64,000 nt of DNA from Acholoe squamosa (Eukaryota > Annelida > Polychaeta > Phyllodocida > Polynoidae): the NCBI GenBank assembly GCA_949317995.1, contig OX439050.1, forward strand, positions 52,267,777 through 52,331,776, read 5' to 3'. The notes beneath the pieces are model-generated. The model had not been told where the DNA came from and made no database searches. It was given only the letters and a program-made list of their open reading frames with translations. Position numbers and translations under genes: made by a program. Position 1 is the stretch's first letter. Each line of letters starts with the position of its first letter. This document shows positions 1-10,108 of this stretch, one piece after another.

Positions 1-2
1 AT

Positions 3-755
3 GGGAAGCATATCCGCATAAAGAAGCCAAAGAAGTCTGGTTTGAACTATTACAATTACAAAGGATATTACAGCATAATTCTGTTTGCCTTAGTAGATGC
101 AGACTATAAGTTCACATATGTGGATGTCGGAGCGGAAGGTAAAGCATCAGATAGCACTATTTGGAAGTACTCCTCTTTTGCTCAGGATATTGATGCCCCA
201 GGTAACCCCCTTAATGTGCCAGAACCCTCAACTTTTCCAGGCTTCAACGGGGAGTTGCCCTATCATTTTCTTGCTGATGACGCATTCGAGATGAGTGAGA
301 GACTTATGAAGCCATATCCCTCCACCAAACTCACCCCCCAGCAGAGGATATTCAACTACCGCCTGAGCAGGTCTAGACGGTGTGTGGAGAACGCCTTTGG
401 GATCCTGGCCACTCGTTTCAGGATTTTCCGCCGAGAAATAGAAATGGCTCCAGAAAATGTGGACATTATAGTACTGGCATGTGTGGCTCTGCATAATTAC
501 CTTAGAACAGTGGCCCCAGGAGCATACCTTCCGAAGGAAGCTTGCGACTGGGAGGGGAAAGACTACAAACAGCACAAAGGTCTGTGGCGTGCAGAGAAGG
601 TCCTCCCAGGCGGAAAGCCTACTACTGTACGCAACCGATCAGACAGGGTCAAGATAATGAGGAACAATCTCGCGGGATGGTGTCTGACCAAGGAGGGAGA
701 ACTTCCAAAACAGTGGGACGTTATTATGCAACATGACTTCTACTTTGAGCGCTAA
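3..755 (+). CDS. Harbinger DDE nuclease (HARBI1-like), 3' part, 5' end outside window
   Basis: The reading frame is open from base 3 to the stop at 753-755, about 250 codons, and begins inside the protein with G-K-H-I-R-I-K-K-P. In the family this follows the first catalytic Asp (usually D-G-K-H), which would lie just outside the window. Next come the family signature NYKGYYSI, then LVDADYKF with the second catalytic Asp region (codons at 96-104), and a G-KASDSTIW block. The third acidic residue is the Glu of RCVENAFG (codon 387-389), followed by the conserved tail with ACVALHNYLR. No ATG lies in the visible 5' part; the leucine codon at 42 is not a start. The family cuts and joins transposon ends at TWA targets in the nucleus, with a DNA-binding partner. 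No frameshift or stop is seen. A domesticated host HARBI1 is the alternative, but the neighbouring partner gene favours a transposon. Confidence 0.88.
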   Translation, partial: GKHIRIKKPKKSGLNYYNYKGYYSIILFALVDADYKFTYVDVGAEGKASDSTIWKYSSFAQDIDAPGNPLNVPEPSTFPGFNGELPYHFLADDAFEMSERLMKPYPSTKLTPQQRIFNYRLSRSRRCVENAFGILATRFRIFRREIEMAPENVDIIVLACVALHNYLRTVAPGAYLPKEACDWEGKDYKQHKGLWRAEKVLPGGKPTTVRNRSDRVKIMRNNLAGWCLTKEGELPKQWDVIMQHDFYFER

Positions 756-1070
756 GTGTGAACCCCGGAGTCTATGAACTTTAGTGTGTGGCCAGTAATG
801 ACAATGTCAGAGACATTTTCTTTTCAGCTAAGTAAGTCATGTACACTGTGGTTCATGATATAAACTTATGTATGTATATCAGTCAGATAGAAAAAAAGAA
901 ATACTATGATTAACAACAAAAACATTAACCTTTATTAAAGAAATTAACAAAAGTTCTTGAACTGGAATATACTTTGGCTTAAGACACTTTTCTGATACGT
1001 GTGTAGGCTTCTCCCTTCTTTGAGGCAGGATATATCGAACTCTAGCCCTGGTAAGTGAACAAACATGAAC

Positions 1071-1110
<40 letters not shown>

Positions 1111-1646
1111 TATTTATCTGTCTTTCTGTAAGCATAGAATAAATTATTTATCTTGTTCTTCAGAACCCGTATGTGTTTAAATTAGTCATGAGATCTTGAT
1201 CCTTGATGGAAAGTCTTAAGAAAGGCACCTGTGTTCGGGAAGCCCTATATGTCATACGTGTACACTTTTAGTTTGTAGACGCTGATTGTACTGTCATTTA
1301 ATATATAGACGCTCAACTTTATAAGTTAACTCCTACAGCATCGCAAGAACAAAAAATAAAATATCATAAGTTAGAATCATGCATCATTCATCTAAAACAA
1401 ATTGTTCTTGAGCACGAACTGTAAAAACTTGGATAAATACTAGTCATAGTATCATAGAAACATAAGACATGAACATGTAATTTTCCATATTAAGCACCAC
1501 GCCAGGCTTTCTTGCACAATTATATAAATAAAAAGTTCTTTTCCTTTTTCATACAAAATGTTCAAACAAATTTCTCTTGTTGTGTGTTATTTGAGAACTT
1601 CCGTCTTTTATATATAATCATCGTGGACGACAAACATGAATTAAGT
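756..1646. other. Spacer between two convergent transposon genes
   Basis: No coding frame is supported here. It should hold the 3' untranslated regions of both genes. At 931-939 the bases TTTATTAAA give ATTAAA on + (934-939) and AATAAA on - (936-931), a possible shared polyadenylation region. ATTAAA on the minus strand also occurs at 1302-1297. A TA microsatellite sits at 1074-1106. Confidence 0.5.
1074..1106. repeat. (TA)n microsatellite
   Basis: Uninterrupted alternating T and A over about 33 bases in the spacer between the two transposon genes. Confidence 0.95.
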
Positions 1647-4444
1647 TCACTTAGAAGGCCAGTCCCCGTCTAAAGCATCATACGCCATGTTAGTGACATG
1701 ACGCATGAACTTCCTTTGCAGTTTTGGTGACATCTGCTCTACCTGTCTGACCAAAGAGTCGGCCCACAGTTGGGCATCTGATGAAACAGGGTCTGAGGTA
1801 AGAGGCTGACTTATGAGTTTGGGTTTAGACAAGACTTCGACCATTTTTTCTAGGTTTTCGGATTTTTTTTCCATCATCCTCAACACCGGGTCGTTCTTGG
1901 CCTTCTCAGCTTTTTTTTTTTCCAGCTCAGCCTCACGGACCCGACGATGTTCAGGTCCTTGCTTTGTGTACCAATTTGCAGACGGGTTTTCCACACCATA
2001 GTCAGTAGACCTGTCTTCCATGGAAGACTCACCCCCATGCAAGGAGGTGTCCTTTCCTGTGTATGGTTGGTAGAGAGAAGCTCTATGGGATGAGCCATCC
2101 TCAGAATAATGCAGGCCAGATTTCACTTCTGCTTTGCTGAACAACCTATTGTACCTATCCAAGGCTGTTTCCTGGCCCTTACCTTTGTGTGAGGTGTGAT
2201 GCAGCCCTTTGCCTGCACCTTTCACAGTGTCTTTTGAGGTAGAAGCTGAAGGTGCTGTATCCTTGCAGCTGGATGATAGTCCCGACTTAGTAGGCTGACT
2301 CTGTTTCTTCTGTGGATTGTGTGGACTCAGACGCTTAGATCGGTCTGCTGCTGCCTGCGTGCCAATGTGTTGGTTTCTGCTGTAATGTTTTTTACTGGGC
2401 TGGAACACAGGACTACCCTCATCATCTTCCTCTTCCTTACCCTCACCCTCACCATCTCCATCACCTTCTTCCTCATCTTTATCCAACTCTTGAGCTAGTT
2501 CTTCTTGTTCCTGCTTCACCTTCCGGCGCTTAGGCTGGAATTGTATGTGAGACGTCTCCAATATCTCGTCAGTCTGAAAAAAAAAGAAATTTATGCCCTA
2601 TCTGTCTAACATTAATAACCATTACATCTTAATCCATCATGAGCCTAAAAAACAACCTATACAGTGACAAATCAAGAGTAAAAAGAAGGGACCTATTTGT
2701 TTTCACCAGTTATGCAGACATTATTATTATTTTCATGTTATATATATAAAAGAACTCAATTGATAATTTTTGGGGGGAAAATAGAATTACACATAAGGGT
2801 GTGCACATTAAAGACTCATCTAAAAGTTATAAACTAAAGCACACTCTTACCTCTAAGTCTATAGGCTGTGAAGCTGTTCCCTTTGACTTCGGGGTAGATG
2901 TGAAGGTGGCCTTCCCGGGGCTGCGTCCAGAGTAGGTGTTGTAGGTTTCGTTCTGGTTCAAGTAACTTCTTAAGAACCCGACCAACCTGCATATCTCCTT
3001 CTGTCGAGGGGTTCTACCTACAGCAGCTGAACCACTTTTACCAGTTTTCAGTATCTTGGAATACATATTTCGGAGACTCCTCATCCTGATTTCGATTTTC
3101 TTTGCTGGAAAAAGGACAAGCAATATCTTGCTGCAAGATGTTTGTATAAAATGAAACAAATTATTTTTTAATTCAAATACTTTTGTTTTGAAACTGTTAA
3201 TACTTAAGGTCCATTTTTTATTTAATAGCCTATGTTAAGAATTGAGTAAGAGAAAAGTATAGGATTAAAAGAATGATGAAGTAATTACTTACGTGGAACC
3301 TTAAGAATAACTGCCATTTTGGCGTAGATCAAATCCTTCACAGATGCCACCCGATAGCCATTAGCCCTCATATCATAGAGAGCTCTCTCCTGTTCCCACA
3401 GCCTGCAGAGCGTCTCCTCACGGGTAGGGTCTTCTGTCCACCAAGTTTCCATGTCCTTGTCTTCAAATTTCAGGTCAAATTTGGATGGAGTCATTTTCAG
3501 CATAGTGGATTGCAGGTTGGCTAGGTCCTCTGCGTCTTGGTCTACCTCATCACCGTCTTCGTCTTCTCCCTCTTGATCCTGGTCTAGAACTGGATGTTTT
3601 GTGTAATCACCTTCACCTTTGAAGAGAAAAAAAAAGAAAGAAATTCAATGAAACACACACAGACTTTGCTTAACCTTTTCTTAAAAGCCAACAGAAATAA
3701 CTAACAGGTAGGTTGGGAAACAACAAATTAATATTTTGCATAATGTCTTTCATGGATAGCTACTGTCATCAATATTAGGGTCCAGACTCAAACTTATAAC
3801 TCACCTTCCATAGTACCTTGAGATTGGTTAAAGACATCTTCCATCTCTTCCTTGGTTGGATTGTCCTCGCTGTCGACTTCTAGCTCGTCCTCCTTGGACT
3901 TAGCAGCCCTATTGCGGGAACGTTTGGATTTTGGCATCTTAGGCAGAAGGGACTGCGATTGAGTGTCTGACTCACCCTCTCCTGACTCTTCTGGCAGTCT
4001 TTCAAACTGCAGGGATTTACTAGATTTATGCCGTTTAGTTTCTTCTCCGTGAACAAGAATGTCTTCTATCTGGGCCTTCAGGTGAGGGGAAATGCGCGCC
4101 TTACCTCGACCTCTCACAGACTTATCACACTGGGGGGTACCAGGAACATTCTCTTCATCGGTCTCGCTGTCCTCTTGTACAGAGGCAGAAGGTGGAGTCG
4201 ACTTCTTAGGCCTACCCCTCTTCTTAGGAGGAGGGAGACCCACCCGAGATTTTGGTTTGCCGACCTTCTTAAACCGCGGGGAAGTTCTAGTAGGCAGAGG
4301 AGCCGCCTTCCTTGCCTTTAAGGGAGTGCTAGAAGAACCAACCTTCTTCTTTCCTGCCTTCTTTGTGTCTTGTAGAGGCGGGGAGTCTGTAATTTCATCT
4401 ATTTCTTCCTCTTTGGAGGCACGTTTCGTCCGACGGGAAGCCAT
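1647..4444 (-). CDS. MADF-domain DNA-binding protein with AT-hook and BESS-like end, Harbinger partner (4 exons, 714 aa)
   Basis: I assembled four exons on the minus strand: 4444-3805, 3616-3293, 3104-2851 and 2573-1647, total 2145 nt including the stop. All three introns (188, 188, 277 nt) are GT-AG with good donors (AAG|gtgagt, CCAC|gtaagt, GAG|gtaaga) and pyrimidine-rich acceptors, and the phases agree. Exon 1 is basic and acidic low-complexity sequence with an AT-hook, KKRGRPKK, near residues 74-81. Exons 2-3 encode a MADF domain at about residues 281-375, with the family's LCRLWEQERALYD and the SLRNMYSKILK stretch. The C-terminus, around residues 678-708 (QVEQMSPKLQRKFM), resembles a BESS motif. 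MADF/Myb-like proteins of Harbinger elements bind subterminal DNA and bring the nuclease to the nucleus; that role is inferred. The start is the first ATG of the frame (MASRRTKR). Confidence 0.85.
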
Positions 4445-4570
4445 TTTGGTTCTCTGTTTGTACGGACAGACTAGGTCACATGATACGTTCAGTACAGTGG
4501 CGCCGACGTGCGTGAAGGAGAGGAACTACAAGTTGTGTTTGTCTAACACTAGATGGAGCGGCCTTCGGCA

Positions 4571-4878
4571 GACGCACAAGCAGACGCATGGGAAATATCT
4601 AATTGCTTTTGATATTTAAAAACAGACGTATACGTCTGTTTGCGTCTGACTCTCATAAGTGAGTTGACGCACGCATGACAAAAATCTGCTTCCACTAATG
4701 CGTCTGCCTTGCGTCTGTAGACGCATGGAGGACGCATGGGAGACGCATGGAGAGTGGATCCAGACTCAACCCATTGCGTCTGTCCTTTTTTCCCATAGTC
4801 TGACGCATGAGACTGCCTCCACTGCCTCTGCGTCAAGCTCATGCGTCCATTTTCAGACGCACGCATGGCCTATGCGTC
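4571..4878. repeat. Subterminal cluster of GACGCA/TGCGTC motifs
   Basis: Eight GACGCA (starts 4571, 4583, 4666, 4720, 4731, 4742, 4802, 4856) and seven TGCGTC (4641, 4700, 4710, 4775, 4830, 4842, 4873) lie within 308 bases, many extended to CAGACGCATGG. Chance would give far fewer than one. They sit upstream of the MADF gene and toward the element end, as binding sites for the element's own DNA-binding protein would. TCCACT or its complement also recurs (4690, 4819, and as AGTGGA at 4754 and 4881). Confidence 0.8.
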
Positions 4879-4890
4879 GTAGTGGATTTA

Positions 4891-6680
4891 CCGCTAAAGG
4901 GAAGCCCAGTTCCCCTTCACAACTATTGTGCATCGAGATGGAGCTGTCAAATGGCCGAGCTGATGCCCCCTATACAGTATACTGCCGTGGATGTATTATA
5001 ATCGTCCAGCGGCAAGGTTTCACACTATCTTTTTGTCGAGGCATATAGGAGGGACTCAGTGAGGGGGCATGAGGAGTGAGGGAATCCGCATAGGTAAAGC
5101 ACATCAAAGGACACCCCCTTAGAGGTGTGAGTAGAAGCACCATCGTGGATTCCGCTGGTTTGCGCCGTGACTGCTCTAACTTCTAAGCAGGTATAAGGTT
5201 ATGCGCTATAAAATGTCAGGTCTGCTGGCGTGACCCCCTGACTGTGAGGTTGTGATCTCTCAAATTAATTGCCAATTAAAGAAGATCAGCCTCTCATTTT
5301 AGCACTATAAATCTAGACTGTACTAGTGCCTTCGGCACTAGGGGGGGGGGCAACCTTAACCCATATTTTAAAACTTTATCACGTGAAAGTGCCTCTCAGT
5401 GCAGCCCCCTGGTGTCTTACAATAGAAGCACTTAACTTAGCAGCACTTATCGTAGCAACAGGGCTTATCTTAGCAACGTCAAACAATTTTACACTCTCCC
5501 AGCAGATCCTCTCGGAGGTTTGAGTTTTTTTTTAAATATCTCTGGAACTATACATCCAATATTGATATATAACCTAGCTATCAAAATGAAGCTCTTGATG
5601 CATACGATCCAGATCAACCCAGATTGATAAGTTTACTCTATCGATGATGAAGGGAGGAGGGCCGATCTATTTGAATCGGGATCCAAGATGGCGGAAATTG
5701 ATGCTTGACTTGATGATTTTTGAGGCTATAACACATTTTGCCAGAATCACAATCAAAGAGCTCCTCAAAATTAAATATTATAATGAATTGAGTCAGGAAA
5801 ATATTGTACAATTCTGTAAATATTTCAGTTTTATTGTATATATACCAGGTCGAGTTAGCTGGCACTTTCCTCACTGCTTAACAGCCAAGAAATTTTGCTT
5901 CATCTGGTACCCCAATGGTATTGTGGGCTAAAGCAGTCAAAAATCTGAACTTTATAACCAGCGATCTAGTAACCCATTTTTATATATAGTGTAATCACCT
6001 TATTTATTCAGTTCATTGCATGGCCCAGGATGGCATATGATATATCAGTTGACTAATTTCCTCCAATAGGTCTATGGCTTAACAATCCACCCCACAGCTT
6101 CTGGGTATACTTATTTCCCTTCTGAGAACTCGTTAGCCTATGAAGCCTTTGTCGGTCATGTCAGCAGATTGAACATAAGGTATAACCCATTCAGGTGCTA
6201 CTGGCCCCTTAGTGATTGCAGGTCTACGTGAGTGCCTCACCACGCGCACAGGTGTGATATGCAGGGGAAAAGCCGCTCATACATCTGGAACATCAAAGGG
6301 CACTCACCTAATCAGACACCTCAACCACCAGGTCTCCTTTTTTTAATTAAAAAAGTTATGTAATCATATAGGGAAAAATCAATAAAATAAATGAAACGTA
6401 GACCATAATTATCCGTCTCATTTCATAGCATATATTCTGTATATTGATATACAAAATACTAGATCTTGGGTTCTCAACTTGGGCATCCCAAAATTGTGGG
6501 CATGGAATTCGTTATTTTGTCACCTGGAATCGTAATGGTAGGGGCAAAAAAATCGCAATAGTTATGAAAATTTCGTAACAGGGTGTAAATTCGCCACTGG
6601 GGCTCAATAGTTAGTAGTTGACTGAACTGAATGTGTGAGCTGAGCGGAGCTGAGCTAATTCAAACCGTGAGTGACTCACT
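4891..6680. other. AT-rich stretch without recognised gene
   Basis: I see only short frames and no domain. A run of G occurs at 5341-5350. No tRNA, rRNA or conserved element was recognised. Confidence 0.5.
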
Positions 6681-6685
6681 TGAAG

Positions 6686-7213
6686 CAGAGGCGTAGGAAG
6701 CAAATCTTCATTGGAGTGAGTGAGTAATAGATGTTTAACGCCATTTCGACAGCTGAGGTCATATTCATGGCGAGAACTACATCACACAATTTCACATAGG
6801 AATGTGTCAGTGCCCATGCATATGTGCACCACACACATCCTGAGGGGATAGGAAAGAGGAGAAATAGACCCTTTTAAGTGGGCTAGGGAGGCCCGCAAAT
6901 CTTCATTGGGGGGGGGGCGACCTCAACCATATTGAAACATCGGCTCAAGCACAATAGCACCTATACATACCTAAACAAAATTTGTGTAGAAAAGTAATTT
7001 TTGATGAATTTTAGATCTGATTTGATGCCCAGGCCCCCATTTTCTTTATCTCATTACTATATCAATCTAATTTGAGATGCAAAGTTTTAGCTTCTTGCTC
7101 AATTTATTATGAATTCTTGGCAAATTTTGGGGGGCCCAGACATACTCAGGCCCCACCTCCTTTCTGGTTGGGGGGCCCAGACCCCCCTGGCCCCCCCTTT
7201 TCCTACGCCCCTG
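6686..7213. mobile_element. MITE with CAGRGGCGTAGGAA inverted ends, interrupted by a SINE
   Basis: The left end CAGAGGCGTAGGAA (6686-6699) is the inverted match of the right end TTCCTACGCCCCTG (7200-7213) with one mismatch. Both sides are flanked by TGAAG (6681-6685 and 7214-7218), a probable 5-bp target duplication. Without the SINE and its duplicated target the element is about 330 bp. It has no coding frame and so is non-autonomous. The superfamily is uncertain: the termini recall hAT-like ends but the duplication is not 8 bp. Confidence 0.72.
6715..6895 (+). mobile_element. SINE, GAGTGAGT-head family, copy A (complete)
   Basis: This copy of about 180 bp is bounded by a perfect direct repeat CAAATCTTCATTGG (6701-6714 and 6896-6909), so its ends are fixed. 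It starts AGTGAGTGAGTAATAG, has a TTTAACGCC...CATGGCGAGA core, a middle part with GTGCACCACACACATCC, and ends GGGCTAGGGAGGCCCG with no poly(A). The target duplication implies LINE-type insertion. It lies inside the MITE at 6686-7213. Confidence 0.85.
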
Positions 7214-7218
7214 TGAAG

Positions 7219-7997
7219 TTCTGGTAGTCAGCACGGCCAACCGTTGATTATGCCCTTTACCTTACTGGCTGGCCCCAATCCATGTGGCTATATAAACACA
7301 TGGACCAGAAGAGTCTGCAACCATTTCTACATGGACCTCTGACAAGTACTGAAGGCAGCTCTGGTTATTCAAGAAAAACATGGTTGGCAGAAACGAGGAG
7401 GGAAAAGACCAAGCAGAAGGAGGGAGAGACACCTGCTGAGTGGAGGTACCAGCCTTCACATTGAGGTGACTTATTCATATAATTGTGTTAATCATTGTTT
7501 CTTTATTTATTATTTGGAGTCGATGGGATTATTTGCTCATCATGTAGAAAGAACACCCCATGTTATAAAGCAAGTTGACTTATCTGCAATATAAATTGGA
7601 ACTACCTCAAACATCCATGTATAACTTCTGGGGATCGATTAATAAAACCTGTTCTACCATAGCTGTGTGGAGCTGGGCAGGTTGATCCCGTTTGAACCCT
7701 ATGTTAACCAGAATGAGGCACTGGGCAGGTGATCTGCTGGATCACTGCCCAGTTCTAGGCCTACTCTCAAAGTCTAGCCTCCCTGTTTAGTGTATAAATG
7801 AAACCTATCTAATTCTAAAAGAAGTAAAGAAGGTTATATAGTACTAATGAGGGGGTGCTATCCATTCCTTCATATTAACAGGGAATGGGACATAATAGCC
7901 TAACCCTAGTATAGTACTACTAGTGGTATAGTACTACTACATGCAGCATTGCAGGTAAACAACCCATACCAGGCCAGGTAAACTACGTGAGTTGTAA
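7219..7997. other. Non-coding stretch
   Basis: No supported gene. A short frame at 7282-7464 has no recognisable domain. Confidence 0.45.
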
Positions 7998-8309
7998 ATG
8001 ACCATTGGATATCCTAAATTCATTCATTATGAAAACCGCCCAGAATTTCATGGGAAAACTGCCGACACCTGTTTAGAGAAAAATATCACACTGATCCATT
8101 CTAGACCAGGTTGCCCCCACAGTATAAATGTGATCAAACGAAGTCACCATACATGGCAAGCAAAAATTGATTATGATTATGTCCAAAATGGGGATAAGGA
8201 TTGGGTGAAGAACTTAGCAGATTACCAGGAGATATACAAGACTGCCCATAATAATAGAGCCAGCAGGTGGGCATGGGGGAATGACCATAGCACTTGGTCA
8301 TATCCATGA
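7998..8309 (+). pseudogene. Integrase (rve core) relic, catalytic residues lost
   Basis: The 103-codon frame resembles the second half of a retroelement or KRBA2/SCAND3-type integrase core: PKFIH, then YENRPEF where the family has DNGxEF, then KNITLIHSRPGCPHS, then WVKNLADYQ. The second catalytic Asp reads Glu, the following Gly reads Arg, and the third acidic position (normally GxVE) reads Lys (NVIKR). A stop codon immediately precedes the ATG, so the N-terminal half is missing. After a G run near 8276-8280 another frame (8281-8478) may continue it. It has lost activity. Identification is by motif order only; chance similarity is possible. Confidence 0.5.
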
Positions 8310-8664
8310 AATCCATTTTGTCAGTTTAGTAGAAGTTGGCTCTTCCTCCGAACCTATACCTGTCCCAGACCATGTAATTCCACTTAACACAGAAAACTCA
8401 GAGAATAATTCTCAAGGCAGCACTAGTTTTAGCATTGAGGCCACTGTGACCATGTCTTATTTACTGTCTTATAGAAAATAAATCCAGCAAGGATGACTAT
8501 AAGGCATATGGTACACTGGCCCTTAACTCAGATAGGAAAATTTGGGGTCTCGGGGCGTTGGGGGGCCTAGGTATACATGGAGAAAAGTGGAACAAAAGTT
8601 ATGACATTTTATTTTACCAAATCCCAAAACTCCTTATACACATGGTGCGCCTTATACGAGAGGT

Positions 8665-8831
8665 GAGTGAGTGAGTAATAGAGACAGCTAAGGTCATATT
8701 CATGGCGAGAGCTACATTACACAATTTCACAGAGGAATGTGTCAGTGCCCGCTCATAATGTGCACCACACACATCCTGAGGGGATAGGAAAGAGGAGAAA
8801 TTGACCCTTTTAAGTGGGCTAGGGAGGCCCG
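8665..8831 (+). mobile_element. SINE, GAGTGAGT-head family, copy B
   Basis: This copy matches copy A from the GAGTGAGTGAGTAATAG head to the GGCCCG end but lacks the TTTAACGCCATTTC segment. It is flanked by a perfect 12-bp direct repeat TATACGAGAGGT (8653-8664 and 8832-8843). The target is itself part of a GTGCGCCTTATAC repeat. Confidence 0.85.
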
Positions 8832-8843
8832 TATACGAGAGGT

Positions 8844-9462
8844 ATTGCCGTTGGGTGCGTGAGGGGTAGAAAGGGTGTTAGTCTTATATTACTTAAACAT
8901 ATTTGCCCATCCATCTTATCTCAGTCTACAGTATGCCAGAAAAAAAAAAGAAAGAGTTAGTCTAGTGGGAAGATTCCAGTGCGGCTCCTTCAGTTAAATG
9001 CTTGAAACGGTAGTGGGAATTTGGATCACTTTCCACTTGATTATTATCAAATACTGATTAGCTCATGCTAATTAGATTCACAAAACAGGTTTTCATTTGC
9101 GAATCTGAGTAATAATCAAGATATTGATATCAGTTCACAATTATTTTTATGGTTATATTCTAATGTTGCTATTTGTAAAATGGTAGTTGGGTTTTGGATC
9201 AGTTTTCTCTTGGGGACACTCAATGTCATTAGATCTGAAAAATACAATTGATTTTTATGTCGGGGTTGTGCATAAATTATCAGAAATCGAAAGCTAAAGT
9301 TCAATTGTGCATTTTCAATTCTTTCATATTTGATCATTTTACAATCTGCCAACAAAATTTATCGCAGTTATCCACACTTTGCAGCAATTACTAGCCTTTA
9401 TTAGGTTTTAAATGTGGATTTTTCACATCTACCCAGGAGGGCGACTGTACATCAGCATTGGT
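8844..9462. other. Non-coding AT-rich stretch
   Basis: No gene or known element recognised. The 79-codon minus frame at 9116-9355 has no recognisable domain. Confidence 0.45.
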
Positions 9463-10108
9463 GATTTGAACAAGCAGCTGCAACATAAATGTTGGTGATT
9501 TGAACAAGCAGCTGCGACATAAATGTTGGTGATTTGAACAAGCAGCTGCGACATAAATGTTGGTGATTTGAACAAGCAGCTGCGACATAAATGTTGGTGA
9601 TTTGAACAAGCAGCTGCGACATAAATGTTGGTGATTTGAACGAGTAGCTGCAACATAAATGTTGGTGATTTGAACAAGCAGCTGTGACATAAATGTTGGT
9701 GATTTGAACAAGCAGCTGCGACATAAATGTTGGTGCTTTGAACAAGCAGCTGCAACATAAATGTTGGTGATTTGAACAAGCAGCTGTAATATAAATGTTG
9801 GTGATTTGAACAAGCAGCTGTGACATAAATGTTGGTGCTTTGAACAAGCAGCTGCAACATAAATGTTGGTGATTTGAACAAGCAGCTGTAACATAAATGT
9901 TGGTGCTTTGAACAAGCAGCTGCAACATAAATGTTGGTGATTTGAACAAGCAGCTGTAACATAAATGTTGGTGATTTAAAGAAGCAGCTGCAACATAAAT
10001 GTTGGTGATTTGAAGAAGCAGCTGTAACATAAATGTTGGTGATTTGAACAAGCAGCTGTAACATAAATGTTGGTGATTTGAACAAGCAGCTGCAACATAA
10101 ATATTGCC
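9463..10108. repeat. Minisatellite, 34-bp unit, about 19 copies
   Basis: The unit runs from GATTTGAACAAGCAGCTG to ACATAAATGTTGGT, 34 bp, with eighteen full copies and a degraded nineteenth. Variation is concentrated at a few positions: GCAAC/GCGAC/GTGAC/GTAAC in the middle, GATTTG/GCTTTG at the start, and AACAAG/AAGAAG. Because 34 is not a multiple of three and the unit has no stop in the minus frames, three long overlapping minus-strand frames arise. These are an artefact of the repeat, not genes. Confidence 0.95.

Larger units (their letters stand above)
1..4890. mobile_element. PIF/Harbinger DNA transposon (5' end outside window)
   Basis: The stretch pairs a Harbinger-type DDE nuclease gene (+) with a MADF-domain DNA-binding protein gene (-), tail to tail. 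This is the two-protein set used by PIF/Harbinger elements. After the 5' end of the second gene there is a dense array of GACGCA/TGCGTC hexamers (4571-4878), as expected of a subterminal binding region. Those motifs stop at 4878, shortly before a TTA (about 4889-4891). TTA/TAA is the usual Harbinger target site, so I place the right end near 4890, but I cannot prove it because the other terminus lies before the window. Coding frames are open and splice sites intact in what is visible, so the element may be young or domesticated. Confidence 0.72.

Noticed and set aside
4028..4619. Plus-strand frames of 97 and 175 codons opposite exon 1 of the MADF gene
   Set aside because: Antisense shadows of the Lys/Pro-rich exon. 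No domain or splice support.
9463..10108. Regular short repeats that might suggest a CRISPR array
   Set aside because: Units are contiguous with no unique spacers, and the host is an animal. The same holds for 37397-38075.
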